DNA from: Betaproteobacteria bacterium
Lineage (GTDB): Bacteria > Pseudomonadota > Gammaproteobacteria > Burkholderiales > Thiobacillaceae
Length of the DNA: 35,000 nt
Assembly: GCA_020061585.1 (NCBI GenBank)
Contig: JAGUXX010000249.1
Coordinates: forward strand, 1-35,000
Direction: 5' to 3'
The first letter of the stretch is position 1; each line of letters starts with the position of its first letter. The notes beneath the pieces were generated by a model. That model was not told where the DNA came from. It worked only from the letters and a program-made list of their open reading frames with translations, and did not search any database. Positions 1-6,900 of the stretch are shown here, one piece after another. The position numbers and the translations under genes are program-made.

Positions 1-372
1 CAGGCGGCCGGCGAAAAGCGCGAGCCGCCGTTGCTCGCCAGCGACCAGGGCCGCCGCCTGCTGGCCAGCCTGCACGACCCCAGCGGACTAGGCCACGAGG
101 GCGAATGGTTGCTGGTGCTGCGCGAGGAAAACCATCAGGCCGCCATCGACAACCTGATCGCGGCTTTCCGCCTGACCCTGCGCGAAGCGGAAGTGCTGTT
201 CTGGGTGACCAAGGGCAAGACCAACAAGGACATCGGCGAAATCCTGCAAACCAGCCCGCGCACGGTGAACAAGCACCTGGAACATGTATTCGAGAAACTG
301 GGCGTCGAAACCCGCACGGCGGCGGCGAATCTGGCGTTGAGCCGGGTCGGGACGCAGCGCGGCGAGCGTTGA
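1..372 (+). CDS. LuxR-family transcriptional regulator, C-terminal part
   Basis: The reading frame is open from the first base, so the gene is cut at its 5' end and about 123 residues are visible. The last 65 residues form a LuxR/GerE helix-turn-helix: the LTLREAEVL start of the domain, then the TNKDIGEIL and SPRTVNKHLEHVFEKLGV helices that contact DNA. The preceding part is probably the end of a PAS or other sensory domain, but too little is present to name it. A strong palindrome follows the stop codon and may end transcription. It runs towards the CoA-ester-lyase operon on the other strand, so a regulatory link to that operon is possible but unproven. Confidence 0.85.
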   Translation, partial: QAAGEKREPPLLASDQGRRLLASLHDPSGLGHEGEWLLVLREENHQAAIDNLIAAFRLTLREAEVLFWVTKGKTNKDIGEILQTSPRTVNKHLEHVFEKLGVETRTAAANLALSRVGTQRGER

Positions 373-384
373 TCCGCTGGAACG

Positions 385-419
385 AAGACCTGACAGGTTT
401 GTAAAACCTGTCAGGTCTT
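385..419. repeat. Perfect 16-bp palindrome, possible bidirectional terminator
   Basis: Two 16-bp arms (385-400 and 404-419) are exact reverse complements around a 3-base loop. The core is ACCTGACAGGT. It lies 12 bases after the LuxR-family stop codon and in the 3' region of the convergent CoA-lyase operon, so it could terminate from both sides. I have the impression that similar CCTGACAGG palindromes occur as dispersed elements in many bacterial genomes; this is from memory and unverified. Confidence 0.7.
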
Positions 420-420
420 A

Positions 421-448
421 CTGGATACCCGTATACGCTGGAATGACG
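421..448. repeat. Degenerate REP unit
   Basis: The sequence opens with CTGGATACC and ends with GGAATGACG, the two ends of the 27-bp REP unit found six more kilobases along the operon, but the central CCGGC/GCCGG stem has decayed. It sits just past the end of the five-gene minus-strand operon. Confidence 0.5.
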
Positions 449-500
449 CCAATACAAAGGGTTACCGCTAGAACAAATTTGCCTTGGCAAGGGGCAAGGT

Positions 501-1496
501 TCACGTTGCGAAGAAGGCGGTTTCGGCTGATTGCGGCAATTCCAGGCCGGTGACCCGCGCCTTTTGCAACACTTCCCAGTAATAGCGATAGGTGGCGCGG
601 TCGTGCAGTTCGCCGGCGTGCTGGATCGGCCCCCAATCCGCCTGTTGCGCCGCAAGCAGGATGGCGGCGCCGGTTTCGACTTCGCTGTAATCCGGTTGCA
701 TGGCGTCGACGATGGGCTGGATCTGCGTCGGGTAGATGCTCCACTGGCGCAGGAAACCGAATTCCATGCGGGCGCGCCGCGCGTCCTGATAGGTGGTGTA
801 CGGGTTTTTCAGGTCCAACGTGACGTTGTGCGCCGGGATCACGCCATTGGCCAACGCGGCGGACACCACTTCGCACTTGGCGCGGGCGATCAGCCGATGT
901 TCGAACTGGCCGGGGCTGCGCATGGCGCTGGCGGGAATGGCGCCGTGGTGGCCGGAGACGAAGTCCATCAGGCCGAAGTCGAGCACCTGCAACCACGGCA
1001 GCGTGGCGATGCGGTGCACGTCGCGCAGGGCGCCATGGGTTTCGATCAGGATATGAATCGGGATCTCCCGCTCGATGCCGTGCATCGAACACATGTGCTG
1101 GATGAAATCGATCATCTCGGCGGCGTGGTCGTAGGCGGTGCTCTTCGGCAACGTGAGGTAGGCCAGCCGCTCGCCGGCGCCGCCGACCAGCTGCTCCACA
1201 TCCTGCCGCCAGGCGGGGTGCGAATAGTCATGAATGCGCGCGCCGCACAGACGCTGCTGATTGGCTTCGCCGCGCAACACCCGGACGATCATTTCGGCAT
1301 GCTCGCGTTCACGCCCGGCCGGCGCGCCGTCTTCGCAATCGCAGGTGATGTTGAACACCGGTCCGAGTTTTTCCATCAGCGCCAGCGCTTTCAGGATCAG
1401 TTTTTCACTGCCGGCGAAGTGTTCGCAGGCGGGGATTACCGGGAACGGTTTCTCGCCGGCGAACAGCGCGGTATTGGGGTGTACGGGTTGGTTCAT
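501..1496 (-). CDS. CitE/HpcH-type CoA-ester lyase (paralog C)
   Basis: A 331-residue protein of the HpcH/HpaI aldolase / citrate lyase beta-subunit superfamily, TIM-barrel enzymes that use Mg2+ to cleave or form C-C bonds in CoA esters such as malyl-, methylmalyl- or citramalyl-CoA. Visible landmarks are the acidic metal-binding stretch CDCEDGAPAG, the barrel strand ILIETHGALRDVHRIA and the LDFGLMDFVSGHHG loop. The start at 1496 is chosen because GAGGAGA precedes it by 4-5 bases; an ATG eight codons upstream lacks this. It is the last gene of the minus-strand operon, behind a mesaconyl-CoA hydratase. It is divergent from the other two CitE-like proteins here, so it may have another substrate or act as a malyl-CoA thioesterase. 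The family call is firm; the substrate is inference. Confidence 0.85.
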   Translation of the reverse strand: MNQPVHPNTALFAGEKPFPVIPACEHFAGSEKLILKALALMEKLGPVFNITCDCEDGAPAGREREHAEMIVRVLRGEANQQRLCGARIHDYSHPAWRQDVEQLVGGAGERLAYLTLPKSTAYDHAAEMIDFIQHMCSMHGIEREIPIHILIETHGALRDVHRIATLPWLQVLDFGLMDFVSGHHGAIPASAMRSPGQFEHRLIARAKCEVVSAALANGVIPAHNVTLDLKNPYTTYQDARRARMEFGFLRQWSIYPTQIQPIVDAMQPDYSEVETGAAILLAAQQADWGPIQHAGELHDRATYRYYWEVLQKARVTGLELPQSAETAFFAT

Positions 1497-1515
1497 CTTG
1501 TCTCCTCGTTTCAAC

Positions 1516-1579
1516 GTCACCCTGGCGCAAGCCGGGGACCAGTCAGTGGCGCCTGGATTCCGGCTTGCGCCGGAATGAC
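1516..1579. repeat. Inverted pair of REP units (BIME-like)
   Basis: Two 27-bp units (1516-1542 and 1553-1579) face each other. Each is a hairpin with a CCGGC...GCCGG-type stem, one end reading GTCA and the other CCAG. The pair fills the gap between the mesaconyl-CoA hydratase and the last CoA-ester lyase gene, so its transcript would form stable hairpins there. Confidence 0.85.
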
Positions 1580-1581
1580 AG

Positions 1582-2640
1582 CTACATTGCGCGTGGCATC
1601 AACACGGTGTAATCCAGATCGAGCACGACATTGGGGTGATATTTGCCGTCGACTTTCGCCTCGGCCAGCTCGGGTGGGGTTAGATTCTTCAGGCCCAGCA
1701 TGCGCAGACGCAGCGCGCCCAGATCCGCGCGCCCGGGCAGTGTCCATTTTTCCAGCACCTCGCTGCGGGTGTAGAGCGTGTCGCCGGCGAACGTCGGATT
1801 GCAGTGCGTGCCGGCGTTGATGGCGGCGACCAGCAAGGCATTTTCCAGGCCTTCGTAACTCAGCGCGCGGCATACGGAAATGACGTGACCGCCATACACC
1901 AGGCGCTGGCCGAAGGTCGAGTCACGCATCAGATGCGCGTCGAAATGCAGCCGCGCCGGGTTCTGGTACAGGCGGGTGGCGAAGGTGTGGTCGGACTCGT
2001 CCAGCGTCATGCCGGCCGGATGGTCGATGCATTCGCCCACTTGATAATCGTCCCAGCGCCATTCGCCGCCGGTCAGACCGGTCTCGAATTCGCGGCAATC
2101 GAGGAAGTCCGGTACCACCAGACGCTCGGGTTTCACCCGCGCGCTGGTTTCCGGAATCACTGCCGGCGGCGCCGGGCGCGAGCGGTCGCGCTGCTTCACC
2201 ATCACCCAGCGGATCCAGGTCAGCACCGCCTCGTCGTTCTGATTCACCGCCGTCGAACGCACCCAGACCACGCCGCTGTCGCCGCTGCTGTTCTGCTTCA
2301 GGCCGATCACCGTCGATTCCGCCGCCAGGCTGTCGCCGACGTAGACCGGCGCGAGCCAGCGCACATCGGCATAGCCCAGATTGGCGACGGCGTTCAGGGA
2401 AATATCGGCCACGGTCTTGCCGAACGCCAGATGGAACACCAGCATTTCATCCAACGGCCGCGCCGGATAGCCCAGCGCATGCGCCACCGGCGCGGCGCAG
2501 CCGATGACATGGCGCGTACCGGTCAGCGCCAGATACAGCGCGATATCGCCCTCGCCGACGGTGCGCGGCGTGGCGTGCACGAAGGTGCGGCCGAGATGAA
2601 AGTCTTCGAAGAAATTGCCGGTGCTGGCTTTGTTCATCAT
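1582..2640 (-). CDS. mch: Mesaconyl-CoA hydratase (MaoC-like double hotdog)
   Basis: A 352-residue enzyme expected to interconvert mesaconyl-CoA and beta-methylmalyl-CoA, as in the 3-hydroxypropionate, ethylmalonyl-CoA and methylaspartate routes. It aligns by eye along its whole length with alphaproteobacterial mesaconyl-CoA hydratase as I remember it: NFFEDFHLGRTFVHATPRT near the N-terminus, FGKTVADISLNAVANLGY, the IRWVMVKQRD join, the second-domain YQNPARLHFDAH and VYGGHVISVCRALS hydratase motifs, and a C-terminal LDYTVLMPR. Length is normal for the two-hotdog family. Two adjacent ATG codons (2640, 2637) could start it; AGGA lies just upstream. It is the fourth gene of the operon and the best functional anchor for the pathway. 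Confidence 0.9.
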   Translation of the reverse strand: MMNKASTGNFFEDFHLGRTFVHATPRTVGEGDIALYLALTGTRHVIGCAAPVAHALGYPARPLDEMLVFHLAFGKTVADISLNAVANLGYADVRWLAPVYVGDSLAAESTVIGLKQNSSGDSGVVWVRSTAVNQNDEAVLTWIRWVMVKQRDRSRPAPPAVIPETSARVKPERLVVPDFLDCREFETGLTGGEWRWDDYQVGECIDHPAGMTLDESDHTFATRLYQNPARLHFDAHLMRDSTFGQRLVYGGHVISVCRALSYEGLENALLVAAINAGTHCNPTFAGDTLYTRSEVLEKWTLPGRADLGALRLRMLGLKNLTPPELAEAKVDGKYHPNVVLDLDYTVLMPRAM

Positions 2641-2656
2641 CGCATTCCTGTAATGC

Positions 2657-2717
2657 GTCATTCCGGCGTATGCCGGAATCCAGTGGCTTACTGGACCCCG
2701 GCCTGCGCCGGGGTGAC
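2657..2717. repeat. Inverted pair of REP units, one inside a coding end
   Basis: Units at 2657-2683 and 2691-2717 face each other between the mesaconyl-CoA hydratase gene and the upstream CoA-ester lyase gene. The second unit is read through by the lyase gene and encodes its last residues, VTPAQAGVQ; the stop codon follows directly. Confidence 0.9.
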
Positions 2718-3602
2718 GGTATTGGATAGGCTTTCCGTCTCCATCTTCTCGATCATGGCGTGAATCATCAAGGTGCGCCGCGCCGCCTCGACATGCAGAT
2801 TCTCCACCAGACGACCTTCGACGACCGTCACGCCGCGGCCATCGGCATTGGCTTCGGCGAATGCGGCGATGATCTTGCGCGCGCGTTCGACACTGGGCGC
2901 CTGCGGCGTGAAGGCGTCGTTGGCATACTGAATCTGCAACGGGTGGATTACCGTCTTGCCGTCGAAACCCAGATCGCGCGCCATGCGGCAGGCATATTCG
3001 AAGGTCGGCATGTCCCGCATATCCAGATACACGCCATCGACAATCGGCAGACCGTGCGCCCGCGCCGCCAGCAGGCAATGCGACAGGCTGTAAAGCAGCG
3101 GCAAACGGTCCGGCGTGATGCGCGCATGCAGTTCGTTGGTCAGGTCGGAGGTGCCCATCACCAGACAGCGGATGCGCTCGCTGCTGCCGGCGATTTCCTC
3201 GGCGCGCAACACCGCCAGCGGCGTTTCCAGCATCACCATGATCGGCAGATGCGCGCCGCCGGCGGCATCCAGCGCCGCCAGCGCGGCGAGCACATCGGCG
3301 CGACTCTGGATGCGCGGAAACAGGATGGCATCCGGCTTCAGCGGCGCGATCGCGGTCAGATCGTCCAATCCCCAGGCGGTGTCGTGCCGGTTGACCCGCA
3401 CCACCACTTCGCGCTGGCCGTAACCGCCTTGTCGCAGCGCCGCCGCCGCGTTGCGCCGGGCTTCGGTCTTGCGTTCGACGAGGACCGATTCCTCCAGATC
3501 GAAGATCAGCGTATCGACGCGCAATTCGCGGCCCTTGGCCAGGAAGCGCGGCACGCAGGCCGGGATGTAGAGCATGGAACGGCGGGGGCGGTAGTGGGAC
3601 AT
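2688..3602 (-). CDS. CitE-like CoA-ester lyase (paralog B), REP-derived C-terminus
   Basis: A 304-residue protein of the malyl-CoA/citramalyl-CoA lyase (CitE) family and the most canonical of the three here. It begins RRSMLYIPACVPRFLAKG, carries the metal-binding IFDLEESV, the substrate loop VVRVNRHDT, the MVMLETPLAVL strand with its catalytic-site glutamate, the MGTSDLTNEL loop and the conserved GKTVIHPLQI near the end. The start at 3602 follows AAGGAAA by 6 bases. Its likely role is reversible cleavage of beta-methylmalyl-CoA to glyoxylate and propionyl-CoA, or of malyl-CoA to glyoxylate and acetyl-CoA, downstream of the hydratase; citramalyl-CoA is an alternative. The last nine residues are encoded by a REP unit, which has replaced the original C-terminal tail. 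Confidence 0.88.
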   Translation of the reverse strand: MSHYRPRRSMLYIPACVPRFLAKGRELRVDTLIFDLEESVLVERKTEARRNAAAALRQGGYGQREVVVRVNRHDTAWGLDDLTAIAPLKPDAILFPRIQSRADVLAALAALDAAGGAHLPIMVMLETPLAVLRAEEIAGSSERIRCLVMGTSDLTNELHARITPDRLPLLYSLSHCLLAARAHGLPIVDGVYLDMRDMPTFEYACRMARDLGFDGKTVIHPLQIQYANDAFTPQAPSVERARKIIAAFAEANADGRGVTVVEGRLVENLHVEAARRTLMIHAMIEKMETESLSNTVTPAQAGVQ

Positions 3603-3621
3603 GGTGATTTCCTTGGCGCCC

Positions 3622-3691
3622 GTCATACCGGCGCCGGCCGGTATCCAGATTCCGTACGTAACGACTGGATACCGGCATTCGCCGGTATGAC
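3622..3691. repeat. Inverted pair of REP units
   Basis: Units at 3622-3648 and 3665-3691 face each other around a 16-base spacer containing TACGTA. They lie in the gap between the acyl-CoA ligase gene and lyase paralog B. This pair carries the CATACCGG/CCGGTATG variant of the stem. Confidence 0.88.
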
Positions 3692-3720
3692 GAAGAAAAA
3701 GCGCGGGCGGGAATGTGGCG

Positions 3721-5385
3721 TCATGCCGACCGCCCGATCGCCAACGCCGGCGACAACTGCTTGCGAATGATCTTGGCGTTTTTGGTGCGCGGGAAATCGG
3801 CCGCCAGGTAGACGATCTTCGGCGCCTTGTAGCCGGCCAGATGCTCGCGGCCGAAGGCGGCCAGTTCATCGGCCGTCACGCTGGACCCCGGATGCAGCAT
3901 CACATATGCCACCACCAGCACCTTGTCGACGGCCAGTTCCTCCCCAGTTGCGGCGCAATCGGCGACTGCCGGATGGGTTTTCATGACCCGTTCGATCTCG
4001 TGCGGCGATACCCGGTAGCCGAAGGAATTGATGATGTCGTCGCGCCGGCCGAGAAACCAGATATAGCCGTCCGCGTCGAAACGGGCGTAATCGCCGGTGA
4101 GGAACCAGCGCTCCTTGAACGCCTTGCCGGTTTCCTCGGGCAGATTCCAGTAGCGCATGAACAGGCCGGGATCATCGGCCGGCAGGCAGATCATGCCCTC
4201 CTCGCCAGCCGCGACCTCGCGCAGAGTTTCCGGATCAAGCAGGCGCACATCGTGGCCGGGTTGCGGAAAGCCGGCGGATCCGGGGCGGATCGGCCGGAAC
4301 CTGTTTTCCGACAGGTAATAGGACACTTCCGACATGCCCACCGCTTCGTAGATTTCCACACCGAAACGGTCCTTCCACAGGCCCAGCATCTCGTCCGACA
4401 GGTGTTCGCCGGCGCTCATGCAATGCCGCAGGGTCGGCACGTCGCCGCCGGTGAAATTCGTTTTCTGGATGATCTGGCGGTAGATGGTCGGCACGCCGAT
4501 GAAGATCGTCGCGCTGTGCTTGGCGATCAGGCGTATCCAGCCATCGGCGTCGTTCTTGCCCTCATGCACGATCACCGTCTTGCCGCGATACAGCGGGTCC
4601 ATCAGGCCGGAGCCGAGCACATAGGTCCAGTTGAATTTGCCGGAATGCACGATGCGGTCGTGCCCGTCTTCCGCGAAGTCGAACCAGTATTGCGCCGCCG
4701 GTTCGCGGCCGATCATCGCCCGGTGCGCGTGCAGCACGCCTTTCGGGTAGCCGGTGGTGCCGGAGGTGTAGACCAGATAGGCCGGGTCGTGCGACTTGCT
4801 GTTGTGCGGCGGCGCGCAACTGCCGATTTCCTCCAGCTCGCTTTCCAGATCGCGCACCTCGATGCCGCTGGCCGGCAGCAATCCGCCTGGGCCGGTCAGC
4901 AACACGAAGCGCAAATGCGGCAACCCGACCAGTTTTTCGCGCAGGCCTTGCCACATCGCCTTGTCGGTGACCAGCACGCTGGCTTCGGAATCGCGCGCCA
5001 GATACACCACTTCCTCGGCGGTCAGCAAAGTTGAAGTCGGCACCGCGATCGCGCCGCGCTTCATCGCGCCAAGAAAAGCGGTGGGATAGGCCAGCGAATT
5101 GGGCAACCGGATCAGCACCCGTTCGCCCAGCGCCACGCCGAGATTGCGCAGCAACTGGGCAAACCGGGAAGTGGATTGCACCAGTTGCCGGTAGGTCGCG
5201 GTGGACACGCCCAGCGCATCGTCCTCGACGATCATCGCCAGCTTGTTTTCATTGGCGGTGCCCAGATGCGCATCGGTACAGGCCACGCCGATGTTGAAGT
5301 GCTCGGGCAACTGCCAGTTCCAGGCGGGAAGGGGTTGAAGGGGCATGGTGGACTCCAGCGAGGATAGGGATACGGGGGCGTTCAT
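3721..5385 (-). CDS. Acyl-CoA ligase, benzoate-CoA-ligase-like (AMP-forming)
   Basis: A 554-residue adenylate-forming enzyme that should activate a carboxylic acid to its CoA thioester through an acyl-AMP intermediate. The ATP/AMP motif YTSGTTGYPKG is at residues 206-216, the EAVGMSE motif lies mid-protein, WFLTGDYA and GRRDDIINSFGYRVSP mark the hinge, and the catalytic lysine is in TKNAKIIRK near residue 538. Overall it resembles the benzoate/2-aminobenzoate-CoA ligase group. The start at 5385 has GGAG eight bases upstream; a second ATG 13 codons later (5346) has an equally good GGAG and is a real alternative. Second gene of the operon, between two CoA-ester lyases. Context suggests a dicarboxylate such as mesaconate as substrate, but the sequence alone does not show it. 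Confidence 0.88.
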   Translation of the reverse strand: MNAPVSLSSLESTMPLQPLPAWNWQLPEHFNIGVACTDAHLGTANENKLAMIVEDDALGVSTATYRQLVQSTSRFAQLLRNLGVALGERVLIRLPNSLAYPTAFLGAMKRGAIAVPTSTLLTAEEVVYLARDSEASVLVTDKAMWQGLREKLVGLPHLRFVLLTGPGGLLPASGIEVRDLESELEEIGSCAPPHNSKSHDPAYLVYTSGTTGYPKGVLHAHRAMIGREPAAQYWFDFAEDGHDRIVHSGKFNWTYVLGSGLMDPLYRGKTVIVHEGKNDADGWIRLIAKHSATIFIGVPTIYRQIIQKTNFTGGDVPTLRHCMSAGEHLSDEMLGLWKDRFGVEIYEAVGMSEVSYYLSENRFRPIRPGSAGFPQPGHDVRLLDPETLREVAAGEEGMICLPADDPGLFMRYWNLPEETGKAFKERWFLTGDYARFDADGYIWFLGRRDDIINSFGYRVSPHEIERVMKTHPAVADCAATGEELAVDKVLVVAYVMLHPGSSVTADELAAFGREHLAGYKAPKIVYLAADFPRTKNAKIIRKQLSPALAIGRSA

Positions 5386-5415
5386 TCGGTGGCTCCGCGA
5401 CTGAAAATGGAGACC

Positions 5416-5488
5416 GTCATACCGGCGCAAGCCGGTATCCAGTTCTTCACGCGTATCCATTCTGGACCCCGGCATTTGCCGGGATGAC
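5416..5488. repeat. Inverted pair of REP units
   Basis: Units at 5416-5442 and 5462-5488 face each other in the gap between lyase paralog A and the acyl-CoA ligase. The arms keep the GTCAT...CCAG ends and CCGGC...GCCGG stem of the other pairs. Confidence 0.88.
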
Positions 5489-5509
5489 GAGCAACCCACG
5501 GTGGCTGTT

Positions 5510-6637
5510 TCACAAAATCACCCCATAAGGCCAATTTTCACGAACCACTTGCGCCGGCAACATCGCCAGCACCTTCAGCGCGAAATCGGTGTCGGCCGCC
5601 GACAAGGCCCGCAACGCATGCGCGCGCAACAGCACTTGCAGGGCCTTGCCGAACATCGGCGGGTCGAGCATTTCGCCTTCGAACTTGATCGCGCCGCCAA
5701 GCAGCGCATCGGCTTCCACCGCCGCTTTCAGCACGCGGATGTTGCGCGCCACCTCGGTCGGCGACGGCGTGTAGGCGACTTTGCACAGATGGATGTGGCT
5801 GGGGTGGATGACTTGTTTGCCGGTCAGGCCCATCGCCGCTTCTTCGCAAGCGTGGCGATAGACCACGCGCGACTCGTCATCGCCATGCAGATCCAGCCAG
5901 CGCCGGATGTCGTGCGGTTCCAGATAGTTTTCCGGCATGCCGGCCTGGCCGATCAGCACTTCGACGCCGCCGATGACGCCGACGCCGTTGATGCGCGCCT
6001 CGAAGATGATCTGGTGCAGGAAGTAGGACAGCTCCTGGGTCCAGCCGCGCGGCGTGATCTGGATGCCCATCGCCTTGGAGAAGTCGTGGATGCCGAACAC
6101 CACATGCTGCACCGTCGGGTAGGCCATGATGTCCGGGGCGATCTTCAGCGACTTGGGATGCTCGATGATCGGCTGGATGGTGATGCGCGGATTCATCCCG
6201 ACCAGGCACGCCGACAAATCGCGGATCTCCGCCGCGCCGTAAGCCTCGCCGGCTTTGGCCAGCATTACCACATCGATGTGGTCGGCCAGATCCTTGACCA
6301 TTTGCAGATCGAGTTCGTATTCCGGCGTACGAAACGGGTTGATGCGCACCGCCACCGCCAGATCGTCGCGATTCAGGCCGGGCAATTCCCGGCGCAGCAG
6401 ATCGCGTGACAAGGCTTTCTGGCGGCAGCCATCTTCCAGGTCGAACAGCAGGGTTTGCGCATGACAATGCCGGGCATGCTTCTGAAACCGCGACGCGGCG
6501 GTCTCCAGGTCTTCGTACAGCCCCAGCGCCGGCGCGTATTTCACCGGTGGGTAGTAGAGCTGGATGCCGGGCCAGAAGTTACCCAAACCAGCACCCAAGT
6601 CCGCATTGCCGCCAACTTCGCGACTCGCGATGACCAT
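5510..6637 (-). CDS. CitE-like CoA-ester lyase (paralog A)
   Basis: A 375-residue member of the HpcH/HpaI aldolase / CitE superfamily and first gene of the minus-strand operon. Landmarks are LYYPPVKYAPAL at the barrel entry, LLFDLEDGCRQKA with the metal-binding acidic pair, AVAVRINPFRT, TIQPIIEHPKSL, VVFGIHDFSKAMGI and GKQVIHPSHIHL. It is longer than paralog B by about 70 residues, through N- and C-terminal extensions. The start at 6637 has GAGGAG 6-7 bases upstream. With two paralogs and mesaconyl-CoA hydratase in the same operon it is probably a methylmalyl-, malyl- or citramalyl-CoA lyase or thioesterase. Which paralog does which step cannot be told from sequence. Confidence 0.85.
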   Translation of the reverse strand: MVIASREVGGNADLGAGLGNFWPGIQLYYPPVKYAPALGLYEDLETAASRFQKHARHCHAQTLLFDLEDGCRQKALSRDLLRRELPGLNRDDLAVAVRINPFRTPEYELDLQMVKDLADHIDVVMLAKAGEAYGAAEIRDLSACLVGMNPRITIQPIIEHPKSLKIAPDIMAYPTVQHVVFGIHDFSKAMGIQITPRGWTQELSYFLHQIIFEARINGVGVIGGVEVLIGQAGMPENYLEPHDIRRWLDLHGDDESRVVYRHACEEAAMGLTGKQVIHPSHIHLCKVAYTPSPTEVARNIRVLKAAVEADALLGGAIKFEGEMLDPPMFGKALQVLLRAHALRALSAADTDFALKVLAMLPAQVVRENWPYGVIL

Positions 6638-6746
6638 GTCGAACTCCTCGTCACTCGATCAAAGTGGAGCCGGGTCGATGCCCGTTCCTAGTATGGACAG
6701 AACGCTATTCCGAAAATTGCTGCCGCACTGCACAAATATTTCAAGC

Positions 6747-6790
6747 TTGGGTATTGAAAAACCCAATATTTTGATCGGCTAATATTGGGT
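6747..6790. promoter_or_regulatory. Putative operator with three TTGGGT half-sites
   Basis: In the 263-bp gap between the divergent lyase operon and the fumarase gene, a perfect 13-bp inverted repeat (6758-6770 and 6781-6793, core ACCCAATATT) surrounds a 10-base spacer. A third half-site TTGGGT lies at 6747-6752. A weak -35/-10 pair (TTGATC at 6771, TATATG at 6793) overlaps it and points towards fumarase. The layout suits a shared operator for a dimeric regulator; the regulator is not identified. Confidence 0.5.
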
Positions 6791-6844
6791 TTTATATGCG
6801 TTCACGCGGCGCGATACTGTTCACCGTCGCGTCTGTCCACGCTT

Positions 6845-6871
6845 CTGGATTCCGGCCTGCGCCGGAATGAC
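6845..6871. repeat. Single REP unit
   Basis: One complete 27-bp unit beginning CTGGATTCCGG and ending GGAATGAC lies 29 bases upstream of the fumarase start codon. It is the only well-formed copy in the window that is not paired. Confidence 0.85.
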
Positions 6872-6900
6872 GAGATCGGACCATTGCCAAGGGGAAGTTC

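Noticed and set aside
531-1820. Long plus-strand frame of 429 codons
   Set aside because: It is antisense to the CitE-like lyase and hydratase genes, has no family features and reflects high GC content.
1582-3678. A 698-codon minus-strand frame spanning two genes
   Set aside because: Only its last half is a protein family member (mesaconyl-CoA hydratase). The upstream half is the wrong frame of lyase paralog B joined through a REP unit without stop codons.
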